From Locusta migratoria (Eukaryota > Arthropoda > Insecta > Orthoptera > Acrididae): DNA of 64,000 nt. Positions 1 to 10,734 of the stretch are shown one piece after another. The notes under the pieces are model-generated. The model was not told the origin of the DNA and ran no database searches. It saw only the letters and a list, made by a program, of their open reading frames with translations. Where the stretch lies: the NCBI GenBank assembly GCA_026315105.1, contig CM048744.1, positions 349,393,668 through 349,457,667 on the forward strand, read 5' to 3'. Position 1 is the stretch's first letter. The number at the start of each line of letters is the position of its first letter. The position numbers were made by a program, and so were the translations under genes.

Positions 1-400
1 GTATCTACCGCGTAAATTTAAATAGTAAATATACATCGCCATTCCAAAGAAATTATGTGTTTCGCAGATATTCTACTTATCATTTACAAACAGAAAAAAA
101 GCAGAAATTTGACATGTGTCAAGGGACGGTGCGTCGGACCCCAGTTACCCGTACGAACCGATAGATGTGTCTACGGTCGTGCTATCGTCATGCTAAGCGA
201 GTCCAGGGCTTTTATATATCATTCCTTTTTATTTTTTATGTTTTTTAATTTTTTTTTTCTGTTCCATAGGACCAAATTGAGGAGTGAGACTCCATGGTCA
301 TGGAGCAAGTCAATACATTGTTACACAAGAATGGTACTAGAAAAATTTTAAGAAGTCCCGTGCACACAACAATCTTAAGACAAAGTGAATATAATCAATA
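1..400. other. Anonymous DNA left of the LINE
   Basis: No gene is supported. About 75 bases near 115-195 match, in inverted orientation and at roughly three-quarters identity, the stretch at 9488-9570 (shared words CAGTTACCCGTA and CCGATAGATGT). That makes it a fragment of an unnamed dispersed repeat. The 98-codon frame across this region shows no recognisable protein features. Confidence 0.5.
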
Positions 401-859
401 AAGAAAATATGAATTAGCTTAATTGTTTAACTTTTCTAGGAGTTCCTCGACAGAATAAAAGGAGTGAGCCATGAGGTAACTCTTCAATTTAGATTTGAAA
501 GCGTGTGGATTAGTGCTAAGATTCTTTAGTTTTTGTGGCAGCTTAATGAAAATGGATGCCGCAGAATACTGTAAACCTTTCTACACAAGTGTTAAGGTGG
601 TGTGATGCAAATGTAGATTCGACTTCTGTCTAGTATTCACCGAGTGAAAGTTGCTAACTCGTGGGAATAAGCTGATACTATTAACAACAAATGACATTAA
701 AGAAAAAACGTATTGTGACGCCAGAGTCAAAATTCCCAGACTACTGAAAAGGGGTCGACATGACGTTGGCGAACTTACACCACATATTGCTCGAACCGCC
801 CGTTTTTGAGCCAGAAATATCCTTTTTGCATCAGGCGAGTTACCCCAAAAAACAATGCC

Positions 860-1560
860 CTACATCATAAGTGAGTGAAAGTAAGTGTAATAGACTACTT
901 TGCGTGTTGAAAAATCACTTATTTCAGATATTGTTCTAATGGTAAATATAGCAGAATTGAGTTTTGGAACAAGATGCTGAACATGGGCTTTCCATGACAG
1001 CTTACTGTCTGTATGAACACCTAGAAATTTGAACTGTTCAGTCTCACTTATCACATGCCCATTATGTGTAATCAGAATGTCAGCTTTCGTCAAATTATGT
1101 GTTAGAAATTGTAAAAACTGAGTTTTACTGTGATTTAACATCAACTTGTTTTCTACAAGCCATGAACCTATCTCTTGAACTGCATTATTTGATACTGTGT
1201 CAATATTATGAGCAACATCCTTCACTACCAAGCTGGTATCATCAGAAAACAAAAATATTTTACAGTCACCTGTTATACTCGAAGGCATATCATTTATATA
1301 AGTAAGAAACAGCAATGGTCCCAAAACAGACCCCTGGGGCACCCCATACTTAATTGTGCCCCATTGGGATTGCACGTCATAGCCATTTTCTACACTGCGG
1401 AGAATTGCCTTCTGTTGTCTATTATTAAAGTAAGAGGTGAACCAGTTGTGGGCTACTCCCCGTATTCCATAATGTTCCAACTTCTGCAACAATATTTTGT
1501 GATCAACACAATCAAACGCTTTTGTTAAATCAAAGAAGACGACTAATGTCTGTAGCCTCT
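860..1560 (-). pseudogene. LINE ORF2: reverse transcriptase palm and C-terminal part
   Basis: The frame from 1492 to 860 encodes the second half of a non-LTR reverse transcriptase. It has the motif GVPQGSVLGPLLF and then an active-site box written FSDD where the family normally has YADD or FADD. Just upstream, at 1493-1560, the same frame reads FFDLTKAFDCVDH, the palm aspartate motif. A frame change near 1565-1600 separates it from the preceding segment. The C-terminal region continues in other frames down to about 430. The F-S-D-D box keeps both catalytic aspartates. Confidence 0.85.
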
Positions 1561-1563
1561 TAT

Positions 1564-2196
1564 TTAACCCATCAAGTGCCTCACAGAGAAACGAAAATAT
1601 AGAGCATTTTCAGTCGTTAAACCACTTCTAAAACCAAACTGTACGTTTGACAATAAATTATGTGAACTGAAATGATCAATTAATCTTGAATATACAGCCT
1701 TTTCAATAACTTTAGAAAAGACCGATGGCATAGAAATAGGTCTATAGTTGTCTACATTATTCCTTTCTTCTTTTTTATAAAGTGGTTTCAGTACTGAGTA
1801 CTTTAATCTGTTAGGAAACTGACCATTCTGAAATGAAAAATTACAAATATGGCTTAGTACTGGGCTAACATATGGAGAACAGTACTTTAGAATTCTGCTA
1901 GATACCCCATCATACCCACAAGAGTCTTTAGTCTTTAGTGATTTAATTATTGACTCAATCTCACCTATGGAAGTATCATGAAGGACCATTTCAGGTAACA
2001 GCCTCGGAAAAGCATTTTCTAAAAACGTTATATGATTACCTGTAGAAACTAGAGGTTTGTTTAATTCCCCTACTATATTCAGAAAGTGATTATTGAATAT
2101 TGCACATATATATAACTTGTCAGTAACAGAAACATTCCTACTACGCACTGACGTTATATCTTCTACCTGCTGCTGCTGACCAGACACTTCCTTCAC
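1564..2196 (-). pseudogene. LINE ORF2: fingers region of reverse transcriptase
   Basis: This 210-codon minus-strand frame carries the N-terminal part of the reverse transcriptase, with NYRPISMPSVFSKVIEK and NVQFGFRSGLTTENA, both standard LINE fingers motifs. Its upstream boundary lies inside the 250-bp duplicated unit, and the reading frame is lost there. It is one protein with the 860-1560 segment, split by a frameshift. I assign it to the CR1/jockey group from motif style only; no alignment was run. Confidence 0.8.
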
Positions 2197-2542
2197 GACT
2201 GATCAGATAGTTTTAATTTTATCCCGAGAGTTTGCTATTCTTTTTGCATACCACATACTTTTTGCATTCTTAATGACATTTTTCAGAACCTTTAGAAACT
2301 AGAGGTTTGTTTAATTCCCCTACTATATTCAGAAAGTGATTATTGAATATTGCACATATATATAACTTGTCAGTAACAGAAACATTCCTACTACGCACTG
2401 ACGTTATATCTTCTACCTGCTGCTGCTGACCAGACACTTCCTTCACGACTGATCAGATAGTTTTAATTTTATCCCGAGAGTTTGCTATTCTTTTTGCATA
2501 CCACATACTTTTTGCATTCTTAATGACATTTTTCAGAACCTT
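2043..2542. repeat. Perfect 250-bp tandem duplication inside LINE ORF2
   Basis: The unit at 2043-2292 is followed immediately by the same 250 bases at 2293-2542; I saw no mismatch on reading. Because 250 is not a multiple of three, the second copy shifts the frame. The identity implies either a very recent duplication or an assembly or read-joining artefact. Confidence 0.9.
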
Positions 2543-2719
2543 ACAGTACTGTTTGTAATGAGCTACTGCATCTTCATTCTGACTGCTTCTAACATTTTGA
2601 TACAACTCCCGCTTAGTTCTACATGATACTCTTATCCCCTTTGTCAGCCACCCTGGCTGTCTGTTACTGGAAGTACCCTGTTTTGAGTGTTCTAGCGGAA
2701 AGCAACTTTCAAACAGCAT
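2453..2719 (-). pseudogene. LINE ORF2: segment between endonuclease and reverse transcriptase
   Basis: The 88-codon frame contains a basic stretch with PGWLTKGIRVSCRTKRELY and NAKSMWYAKRIANSRDKIK, the usual endonuclease-to-RT linker of jockey/CR1 elements. It ends at a TGA inside the duplicated unit. The missing endonuclease C-terminus lies between this frame and 2956 in broken frames. Confidence 0.75.
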
Positions 2720-2955
2720 AAGAAATGTGTGCAGAAAAGCATTACATTTATCATCTGCATTATCAGCACTATAAACATCCTGCCATTTTTGTTCCTTAAT
2801 TAAGCTTAAAAAAGTCTCAATTGCAACTGGATTAACTTTTCTGAGTAGTTGATATTTATGTTTAACATTTGTTTGAGAACAAATACTTTTTAAAATTAAA
2901 AGTTGGGCATCGTGGTCTGATAGGCCACTTACTATTCTGCTGACAGAGTGCCCCT

Positions 2956-3201
2956 CTAATAATGAAGAATGAACATGGCCACTCCCCCACTCTGCAAGGA
3001 ACTCCTAGAGTAGAAGGCAGCTAACCTGTATCCTGGCAAAGGAAGTCTCTGAATTGTCACACCACTTAAAAACTGCTCTGAAATACCAATAATGTCAGAA
3101 TCAGTATCAATAAGCAGTTCATTAACTTTATCTCTGATACCCTGTATATTTTGATGAAAAACAGTAATTCCTTTATTACTTATATTCTTAGACTTTGTCA
3201 A
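2956..3201 (-). pseudogene. LINE ORF2: N-terminal endonuclease fragment
   Basis: Eighty-one codons begin the exonuclease-endonuclease-phosphatase domain that nicks target DNA. The segment VFHQNIQGIRDKVNEL carries the conserved N-x-Q/G motif, ISEQFL is in the place of the catalytic I-x-E-T/H-W/F motif, and GGVAMFI follows. The frame ends before the central catalytic histidine region. Upstream is ORF1, which ends at 3258. Confidence 0.8.
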
Positions 3202-3257
3202 AGGTGGTTCCTTTCTTAGTGGGACTTCCTTTAAGCAGGAATACCTATCAGCTGTCT

Positions 3258-4281
3258 TCAGTCTAAAAAAGGTGCAGCCCTAACACCAACTACTACAGGA
3301 ATTTTTCCATGAGTGACACACCCACCCCCTACCACACTGTCACCTATGAGCTTTGACAACCTCCCCTTGCCATACCTATTGAGGTGCAGACTGTTCCTAG
3401 TAAAATCCGACCTTTGGATAGTCTCAACTGGCACCACTGCGATGTGATCCATGCCCTCCGTCATCAGCACCTTCTCAAGCCCCATGTTAACACAGCTGAC
3501 AGCTGTATTAAGACAAGGCCTATCATGATGCTGAAACAGCTGTACGAAATGCACATTCGTGCCACCAGTTTGAGTAGCTATCCTTTCCAGATCACCACCT
3601 ATATCATATTCCCTGTCCCTATCAAGACTATTCCCGGCCCCACCCACTATAACTACCTGATCCACTTTTGAGAAATTCCTACATAAGTCCCCTATGTTAC
3701 AAGTGACCTGAGCTAACCCTGCACTAGGCTTCACTATGCTAGTGACCTGGTACTCACTCCCAAGTACTTCCTGCAACTGTTGGCCAACACCTCTGCCATG
3801 AGAACTGCCTAGCAGCACAACCTTCTTCTTCCTAAGAGCCCTCTCTACAAATTTCGGCTTCCTAACAGCTGAGGTCTGCTGCGTACTTCCTACACCTACA
3901 GCTACAGGAGGTTCATCTCCACTCAACTCTGACAGTTGGTCAAACCTATTTGCAACTTGCAGTGTAAAGCTATCTGTTCTCCTAGCTACCTTCCTGCCAA
4001 TTGCCAGTTCCCATTCCCCAGCCCCCCTTCCCCTCCTCAACCAACCTAGTTCCTCTTCAGCGTTTTTCAGCTGCACCTGAAGGGCGCAGATCAAACGCTA
4101 CTGCTCCTCTATCATCTTATTCCTGCTGCAAATCCTACAGTTCCAGGAGAGAACCTCACCACAATGCCCACTGGCTTCCCCACTGCACTCCCCCCCCCCC
4201 CCCATGAAAATACTTACTACAAATCCCACACTGCAGCCCACTACGCACGACCCTATGAAAGAGCCCAAATTTTTCACTCAT
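3258..4281 (-). pseudogene. LINE ORF1 with PHD-like finger and SGNH esterase-like domain
   Basis: The continuous frame is 278 codons (4094-3258). An earlier ATG at 4281 opens a cysteine-rich stretch (CGICSKYFH, then WNCRIC) resembling the PHD finger of CR1 ORF1; a run of 14 C (4190-4203) lies between and probably shifts the frame. The downstream half reads as an SGNH hydrolase-like fold, with VVLLGSSHGRGVG giving the serine block and HLNRYGKGRL at the end in the place of the Asp/His block. In related LINEs this protein binds RNA. The role is family knowledge; nothing shows activity here. Confidence 0.7.
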
Positions 4282-4290
4282 GGTAAAATT

Positions 4291-5203
4291 TCACAATTAT
4301 TTGTTAAGAAAAAACTAGACGTCTACGTTATGAAATTACGTTTCTACAAAAGAACGAGGAAGTACCTCTAAACTACAGCAATCAACAAACCTCAGTCTCT
4401 AGAAATCAAGTAACAACTACTAATAGTATCAGAAAAGAGCAAATAACACTACCACAGAAACTTTACACTGGTGCTTGTATAAACAAGTTCAAATTCAAGC
4501 GTCTCTAATAAACTAACTAAACACAGTGAGAGTACAAGAGTTATCAAATACCGTAACTTAAAGTTTCCCAACCTCAACTACATTAAAAACAGCAAGTCAC
4601 CTGTTGAAAAGTACTAAATTTAATAAATAACTAGCGTGAAAACACCTCCTGAAATCTATTAACTTTAATAATTTAACTACAATAACACAAACACTTATTG
4701 GAACAATAATGCTTAATCTGCTTAATTTACCTAACTATTTCTACCTTCGTATTTTGAATCATTCTAAGACTTCAGTATTACTGTAATAGAAGTGTGCCTG
4801 TAATATTCCATGATCTTTTGTATCACTGCACTAGTAAGACTTTCGAGCAGTCTAAAACTTGAAGTTCGAAACTTAAAAGACGCAACATAAAGCAGATCTG
4901 AGGTTCTATATGAATTTCTGTTTTGTTATTGAGAATATTCACATATTAGTTTTCGAGTGAATTTGCATGAGAATGAATGGTACGGTTGTATAAAATATTG
5001 TTAATATTTCACAGATGGTGACGGAAAAGATCGGGTTTTAGAGGAAACTGAATGTATTCTTTTTTCGTTAACAGTGGCGCCTGAAGAATTGGCGATATTA
5101 TGTCAATTTAGCTTACGGTGAAAGTGGCGGTGGCACTAGATATTTTTGTTTTGTAGGTTTAGTTAGTTAACTTTTTTGTGGTAATATAGGTGATAGTAGC
5201 CAA

Positions 5204-5205
<2 letters not shown>
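4291..5205. other. No gene seen; probable LINE 5' leader and flank
   Basis: No reading frame or recognisable repeat is visible. The part closest to 4290 may be the 5' untranslated leader of the LINE. The junction with host DNA could not be placed. Confidence 0.4.

Positions 5206-5274
<69 letters not shown>
5206..5274. repeat. (TA)n microsatellite, left flank of the DD41D transposon
   Basis: An uninterrupted alternation of T and A for about 69 bases ends exactly where the transposon inverted repeat starts with CAGGGTGTCC. Confidence 0.95.
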
Positions 5275-5277
<3 letters not shown>

Positions 5278-5713
5278 GGTGTCCTAGCTATCTTGTCCAC
5301 ACATAATATCTCTGGTACAATAACAGCTATTGGAAAACGACTGTGACCGGTATCAAGGAACAGCTGGGGCCCATGAATGTACATATTTGGAAACATTCTA
5401 AAACGAAAGGAAATGTGTTTTATAACACAAACATATGTTTTTTAAATGGACACCCTATATTTTTTTCATCATCAAACCATAGCATGACAAATCACATGAA
5501 CAATGGCGTTCATTGCATCGCAATATTCCAATTACATCCCGAGATATTGCAATGACAAGTTGACGCTTGAAAAATCCGAAATACGCTGCTGGCACACGTC
5601 CTGAGGCTCAGGCGTGAACTCCATGCTGCCTGTGTATTATGTAATTGACATGCGTAATCGCACTTCCATACTTACCAAGAGATCTGAAACGAATAATACG
5701 GTCTTCCGCCATC
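5275..5713 (+). repeat. Left terminal inverted repeat, about 440 bp
   Basis: Its reverse complement recurs at 8030-8455. Shared words include CATACTTACCAAGAG, ATGGGCCC with flanks, and the outer GGGTGTCC. Arms this long are unusual for a mariner-type element. Confidence 0.85.
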
Positions 5714-5858
5714 AACTCTCATAAGCACATAATGGTTCCCCTCTTGCACGTTTTATGTGTCTATGTACACAATATGAACCAGTACCGATCGGTATACACC
5801 AGTCAGGTTGTCTTATTTATCCTGCACACCCAAAATAAGGTTTATTGAATGCATTAAA

Positions 5859-6057
5859 AATGTTCAAATGTTTGTATAGTCTATGGGACTTAACTACGGG
5901 CTTATCAGTCCCTAAACTTACAAACTACTTATGAACTACTTACGAACTAGGACTGCACAAATATCCATGCCCGAGGGGGGATTCGAACCCCCGACCGTAG
6001 TGGCCGTGCAGACCCTGACTGGAGCGCCTTAGTCTCCTCGCCCACCGTGGCCGGCTC
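5859..6057 (-). mobile_element. SINE-1 (tRNA-derived), inserted in the DD41D element
   Basis: On the minus strand the copy starts with the GGCCACGGTGGGCGAGG-type tRNA head, has the B box GGGGGTTCGAATCCCCC, and ends in the AAACATTTGAAC-type tail. It is bracketed by a 12-bp TSD GAATGC(A/G)TTAAA (5847-5858 and 6058-6069), so it landed after the transposon was in place. Confidence 0.93.
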
Positions 6058-6352
6058 GAATGCGTTAAATGACCCATTTTGCCTTTCGCGCACTCGTTCA
6101 TCCAGGGCCTAGCTCTGCCTAGACACATGTCCAACGTAGTTCCCATTACAGCCACAGTTATCACTTCACCTTGTTTGTGATTTGCCCATGCAAACTCCTG
6201 TACTCCACCACCCTTGGGGGATCCCATTTGTTGTTGCTTTGGCGTGCAGTACACCTCTTGCCAGTGTAGTCGTGCATCAGAGTAATCTAGTGACGGCACG
6301 GATGTAGTACACATTGTGAATAAACGTTGTGTTGTGGAACTTATACTGTATT

Positions 6353-7538
6353 ATGTACACACATGAAGATAAGGTAGAAATGCTGCTGATCTATGGAGAA
6401 TGTACGTTGACGGGAAATACGTTATTAGATTGCTTGTTTGTTTATAGTACTGTTAGAGAACATTATGATTATTACGTTAATGTCCTTTTTCTACCCTACT
6501 CTACATACCTGTACTGTACACTGTTGTAGGCGGGTGAAATTCTGTTCAGGCAGAACGACTGTATAGAAGACGATTCCCTTACAAGCCATCGCCTTCGCGC
6601 CAGATGTTTGGTCGTCTCACATCTCGTCTACGTGAAACGGGAAGCTTAAATCCAAGACCTAGACATCGTCCTGGAACACGCACAGATGAACGTGCTGAAG
6701 TTGCTGTGCTCGCTACCGTAGCTGTGAATCCTCACATCAGCACATGTAAAATTGAACGTGAAGCTGGTGTGTCGAAATCAAGTGCACAGCATATTCTTCA
6801 ACGTCATAAATTTCATCCTTCCCATGTTCATTTACACCAGGATCTTCATGGAAATGACTTCAGCAACAGGGTAACATTTTGTCGGTGGGCTCAGCAAAAA
6901 CTTCTGACTAATCCAAATGTTTTCGCAGATGTTCTCTTTTTCGATGAGGCATCATTCTCCAACAAAGGAATTGTCAATATGAAGAATATGCATTATTGGT
7001 CCGCAGACAATCCAAAATGGCTCCGTCAGGTAGAGCATCAACGTCTGTGGAAAGTGAATGTTTGGTGTAGGATTATTGGAGATACCATTATCGGACCTTT
7101 CTTTGTAAATGGCGTCCAAAATGACAGACACTACTTCAGATTTATACGACACAATCTTCCTGTTCTCTTGGACACCGTACCTCTGAACAGGAGAATGGTC
7201 ATGTGGTATCAGCATGATGGATGCCCTGCACATAACGACTTAAGAGTACGATGACTTCTGAACTGTAAGTTCCCTGAAAGGTGGATTGGACGTGGTGGCC
7301 CAGTTAGGTGGCCTGCCTGATCACCGGACCTTACAACGCTGGATATTTTCTTTGGGGAGCAGTGAAGGATGCTGTTTACCAACATGAACCAACAATACAA
7401 GAGGACATGTAACAACACATTATTGATGCTTGTACAGCCATCAAAGAGGAAACAGTAGCACGAAGTAGGGCATCCTCCGTCCACAGAGTGATCCTATGTA
7501 TGCAAGCCAATGGTTATCACTTTGAGCGTGATATGTGA
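6353..7538 (+). pseudogene. DD41D transposase with a putative 128-bp intron
   Basis: Exon 1 (6353-6401) starts MYTHEDKVEMLLIYGE. GT at 6402 and AG at 6529 bound a 128-bp stretch, and joining across it continues the helix-turn-helix domain in frame from 6530. The core then runs to 7252 with FFDEASFSN (first Asp) and YQHDGCPAHN (second Asp). Two TGA codons follow, both explicable as CGA mutations, and then SPDLTTLDIFF supplies the third Asp with 41 residues between the second and third. A one-base loss shifts the frame after FF. The protein ends near NGYHFERDM. It would have been a cut-and-paste transposase of about 350 residues; it is inactive here because of stops and a frameshift. The intron is inferred from sequence only. 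Confidence 0.85.
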
Positions 7539-8029
7539 ACGCTATCTTTGGTATGTAGTGCTGCTATCACAGTGCAAGTTTCTACAAACGACAATTTTAC
7601 CCAGTGATGTTCAGAAACATTTGTTTGAAACAATTTGTCATGTAATGCATCAGATAAACATTACATTGATAATTATGTGATAATAAAACTAATTGGTTAA
7701 ACATGTTTACATTCATTTTCTATGTCTTACCTGAACTTCACAAATCAAAACATTTTTACCTAAACAACGCTAAAACCTTTAGTCCACTTGCTCGTTTCAC
7801 TAAAACCATCAACATGAATTTTACTATTATGAGTGAATGATTCACAGTCACTTATGCTAGTTCTACAGTAAAGTAAAGTTTTAACGTTAAATGGCATTAC
7901 CTTTTTAGTAACGGATTAACAATAAGCGAAGTTAACTTTGTGACTAACATTGCGGTACACAGATATGTTACAGAACCGCATCACCCCCAGCCTATGGGAT
8001 AAATACCTGCTGGAATGTACGACTTTAAT

Positions 8030-8451
8030 GCAGGATGGCAGCAGACATTATTATTTGTTTTGGGCCTCTTGGTAAGTATGGCTGTGCGATTACATATGTC
8101 AATCACATCGCGATTACGGGCAGCATATGGTTCACGCCTGAGCCTCTAGCAGCGCATTTCGGGTTTTCCAAGCGTCAAATCCGCGTCGCAATAGCTCGGG
8201 ATGTAATTGGAATATTGCGATGCAATCAACGCCATTGTTATGTGATTTGTCATGCTATGGATTGCTGAAAAAAAATAGGGTGTCCATTAAAAAACATAAG
8301 TTCATGTTAAAAAACACATTTACTTTCGTTTTAGAATGTTTCCAAATAAGTACATTCATGGGCCCCAGCCGTACATTGATACCGGTGAAAGTCGTTTTCC
8401 AATAGCTGTTCTTGTTCTAGAGATATTCTGGGTGGACAAGATAGTTGGGAC

Positions 8452-8455
<4 letters not shown>
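8030..8455 (-). repeat. Right terminal inverted repeat of the DD41D element
   Basis: This is the inverted partner of 5275-5713. The outermost bases differ slightly (left starts CAGGGTG, right reads TAGGGTG inward). Confidence 0.85.

Positions 8456-8521
<66 letters not shown>
8456..8521. repeat. (TA)n microsatellite, right flank
   Basis: About 66 bases of TA alternation abut the right end of the transposon, mirroring the left flank. Confidence 0.95.
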
Positions 8522-8523
<2 letters not shown>

Positions 8524-9880
8524 ACAGATGTGTGTGTGGCCAGTGGTCCATTTCTCGCTTCCGATAATATTTTTATTTTTCACTTTGACTCCCAAAAGTT
8601 TTCTGACACATTAATTAAATAGAATTTACGCGTTGCAATATTCCGACATATTTGCAAGCACAACCTCTTTTTCTTAAAAGTATGTTCATTCTAATCAGAG
8701 AACATGTGAAATATGGTCCAACAAATTGTAAACACTCTCTTCTGAACTACAGTACCTACACATAAAGTGCAGACACATTGTTATAGTGAATGTTGCAAAT
8801 GAAATGCTGATACAAATAGTTTCATACATTTACTAGAAAATACAGACAAAGCTCTTGAGATCTGTTAAACGGCTACAGTATTCGCACAATTATCTCACAA
8901 ACAATGCATATAGGACACAAGAACGTGTATAACAGCTGTTGCAAAAAAGGAACAAGGCACTTCAGCCTCATTAAGAAACGACTGTTGCCACAGATCTCTA
9001 GTATGTAATCTTTATATAAAATTATTTGAATCAGCATGACATTTACAATTCGTTGGCCCCTATTTCACGGTATTTTCACTAAAGAGAACAATCGCACTTT
9101 TTAGAGAAAGCGCTTGTATATTTAAATATGTCGAAATATCGCAAAATGTAAGTTCCTTTTAATTAATGATAGTGTAAGAAAACTTTTAGTGGTAAAGGTA
9201 AAAAAGAAAAAAAAATAGTCAGGACAGAGAAGCTCTTCAACATCATGTGTTTATCAGCTGTGCTACAAGGAGCACATTTACAAATGCCCTCTGTTTTACA
9301 TTACCATTTATATCAAGGGTTACTCACCAATATGGCATTTATTGACTGTAATTTACAACTAATTGTACTAAGAAACGACATTTTTCTGGTACCTCTTAAG
9401 TGTGCCATTACTTTGAAATAGCAACACGTGAGTAATAAGGAGAAAATACGAAAGGTAAGATGGCGTTATTTAGTAAGTCTATGGCAGGACAGATCTTGTG
9501 ACCGAAGAGACATCTATCGGGTGATACGGGTAACTGGAGTCCGATGCACTACTGTCCCTAGACGCTAGTGAAATTTTCGTAAGCGACTGGTAGCCAACTG
9601 GCGATTTCACTCTGGGAGATAATGATGTTTGCCAAAGTAGTATGATATATTAATAATATATTAATGGAACAGGCACTTCATATATTAACCGAAATGCAAA
9701 TTTGCAGTATCAAATTTCGCCACAATGATTCATATAACGTTTATCAGAAAAACATCATTCTTAACTTAATGTCACTGAATGAATGGCTATTCATACTGTC
9801 CGTCACGTCATGTCACGCCTCATTCAAATGCCGGGCTCAGGACCGTCACGTCACGCTACAACATGTAAAGTTTCTTGGGA
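8522..9880. other. No gene seen
   Basis: AT-rich sequence with no supported coding region. The stretch 9488-9570 is the inverted partner of the repeat fragment at 115-195. An 86-codon frame at 9664 has no recognisable features. Confidence 0.5.
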
Positions 9881-10290
9881 AGAATGATATGACAGGTGCG
9901 ATATCTACTAACATCAGAAGTTGACCTATTTTGGTTGCACTCATGTTACAGCACGTAATTACACTAATTTATGCTTTTTCATCTTTATTTTATTGCCGCA
10001 CAGGAATGGCCATCCAGGCTGCAGCACTTTGTTGTGGAATGCGCTGCCACTAGTGTTGGAGGTTCGAGTCCTCCCTCGGGGAGTGTAGGTTGTCTTTAGC
10101 GTAACTTAGGTTCAGTTAGTTTTTGAAAGTCTAGTGTACAATGATGTCGGCAGTTTGTTCCATTACGTTTATAAATATTTGAACAATTTTTTATTTTATT
10201 GTTGTGCTTTGTTTTAGTGACAAAGTTCTATGTTCCATGATGACTTGGATATTTTTACCATTGCGTTTGTTCCAAAAGAGAGGTAAGATA
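9880..10290. repeat. Unnamed dispersed repeat, copy 1, split by a SINE
   Basis: Sequence on both sides of the SINE resembles 20250-20440: ATCTACTAACATCAGAAGTT versus ATCTACTGACATCGGAGGTT, and then CATGATGACTTGGATATTT versus CATGACGACTTAAATATTT. The family is not identified. Confidence 0.6.
9996..10189 (+). mobile_element. SINE-1b-like tRNA-derived SINE
   Basis: It has the B box GGAGGTTCGAGTCCTCC and a diverged tail ending near ATTTGAACAA. A perfect 12-bp TSD TTTATTTTATTG lies at 9984-9995 and 10190-10201. The tail is older and more diverged than most copies in the window. Confidence 0.85.
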
Positions 10291-10543
10291 TTTGAAAGTG
10301 AAAAGTGGTCCAGTCTTTACAATACAGTACCTAAAATAGAACTGCCAAGAAATATATCGTTACTTTAATACCATATGAAGAATAAAATGAAAAGTGGTGT
10401 GTTAATGGCGTTACATCCAGCCTTAAGACTTTTTCTCCATTTAAGCGTTTTATTTAATTTTAGTACTCCTCATCCTACATGTCTAGAATATACACAAGGG
10501 TATTGGACTTGGTTATGTGTTTACAATGTAAAATACAGTTTTT

Positions 10544-10720
10544 ATTGCATTCCTAGGAAACAGGTATTTAAGCAATTCAGCAAGAATCAGATACACAATA
10601 AAAATTAGAGGCAAGATAGAATAGTCATAACTTAAAATGCAATATGTATTGCATTCCTAGGAACTACATATTTGAGTAATTTAGCAAGAATCATATTTAT
10701 AGTAAATGCCAAACCCAACA
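10544..10720. repeat. Degenerate 104-bp tandem pair
   Basis: ATTGCATTCCTAGGAA followed by a T-rich segment and CAGCAAGAATCA-type sequence occurs at 10544 and again, changed, at 10648. It may be part of the 3' region of the neighbouring old LINE. Confidence 0.55.
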
Positions 10721-10734
10721 TACAAAATAGAATA

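Larger units (their letters stand above)
430..4290 (-). mobile_element. CR1/jockey-type LINE, nearly full length, broken
   Basis: Read on the minus strand, the parts come in LINE order: ORF1 from about 4281, apurinic-type endonuclease near 3201, linker near 2719, reverse transcriptase from 2196 to 860, and a conserved C-terminal tail that can be followed in broken frames to about 430 (FKSKLKSYLMAHSFYS). Both ORFs carry frameshifts and stops, and a 250-bp duplication interrupts ORF2, so this copy cannot encode a working protein. I see no clear TSD. An ORF1 with PHD-like and esterase domains is typical of the CR1 group. Confidence 0.85.
5275..8455 (+). mobile_element. DD41D Tc1/mariner transposon with long inverted repeats
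   Basis: The element begins CAGGGTGTCC after a TA tract and ends GGACACCC before another TA tract. The left arm 5275 to about 5713 is inverted-repeated at about 8030-8455 with obvious but imperfect similarity. A transposase pseudogene lies between the arms on the plus strand, and a SINE sits at 5859-6057. Spacing of the catalytic residues indicates the DD41D (rosa/VISITOR-like) group. TA target duplication is the superfamily rule; here both flanks are TA microsatellites, so the exact TSD cannot be seen. Confidence 0.88.

Noticed and set aside
5163..5396. Frame encoding Ile-Tyr repeats
   Set aside because: It is a translation of the (TA)n microsatellite; the same happens at 8336-8614.
5940..6314. 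124-codon minus-strand frame
   Set aside because: It crosses a SINE-1 insertion and transposon sequence; the peptide is typical SINE read-through and recurs wherever SINE-1 occurs.
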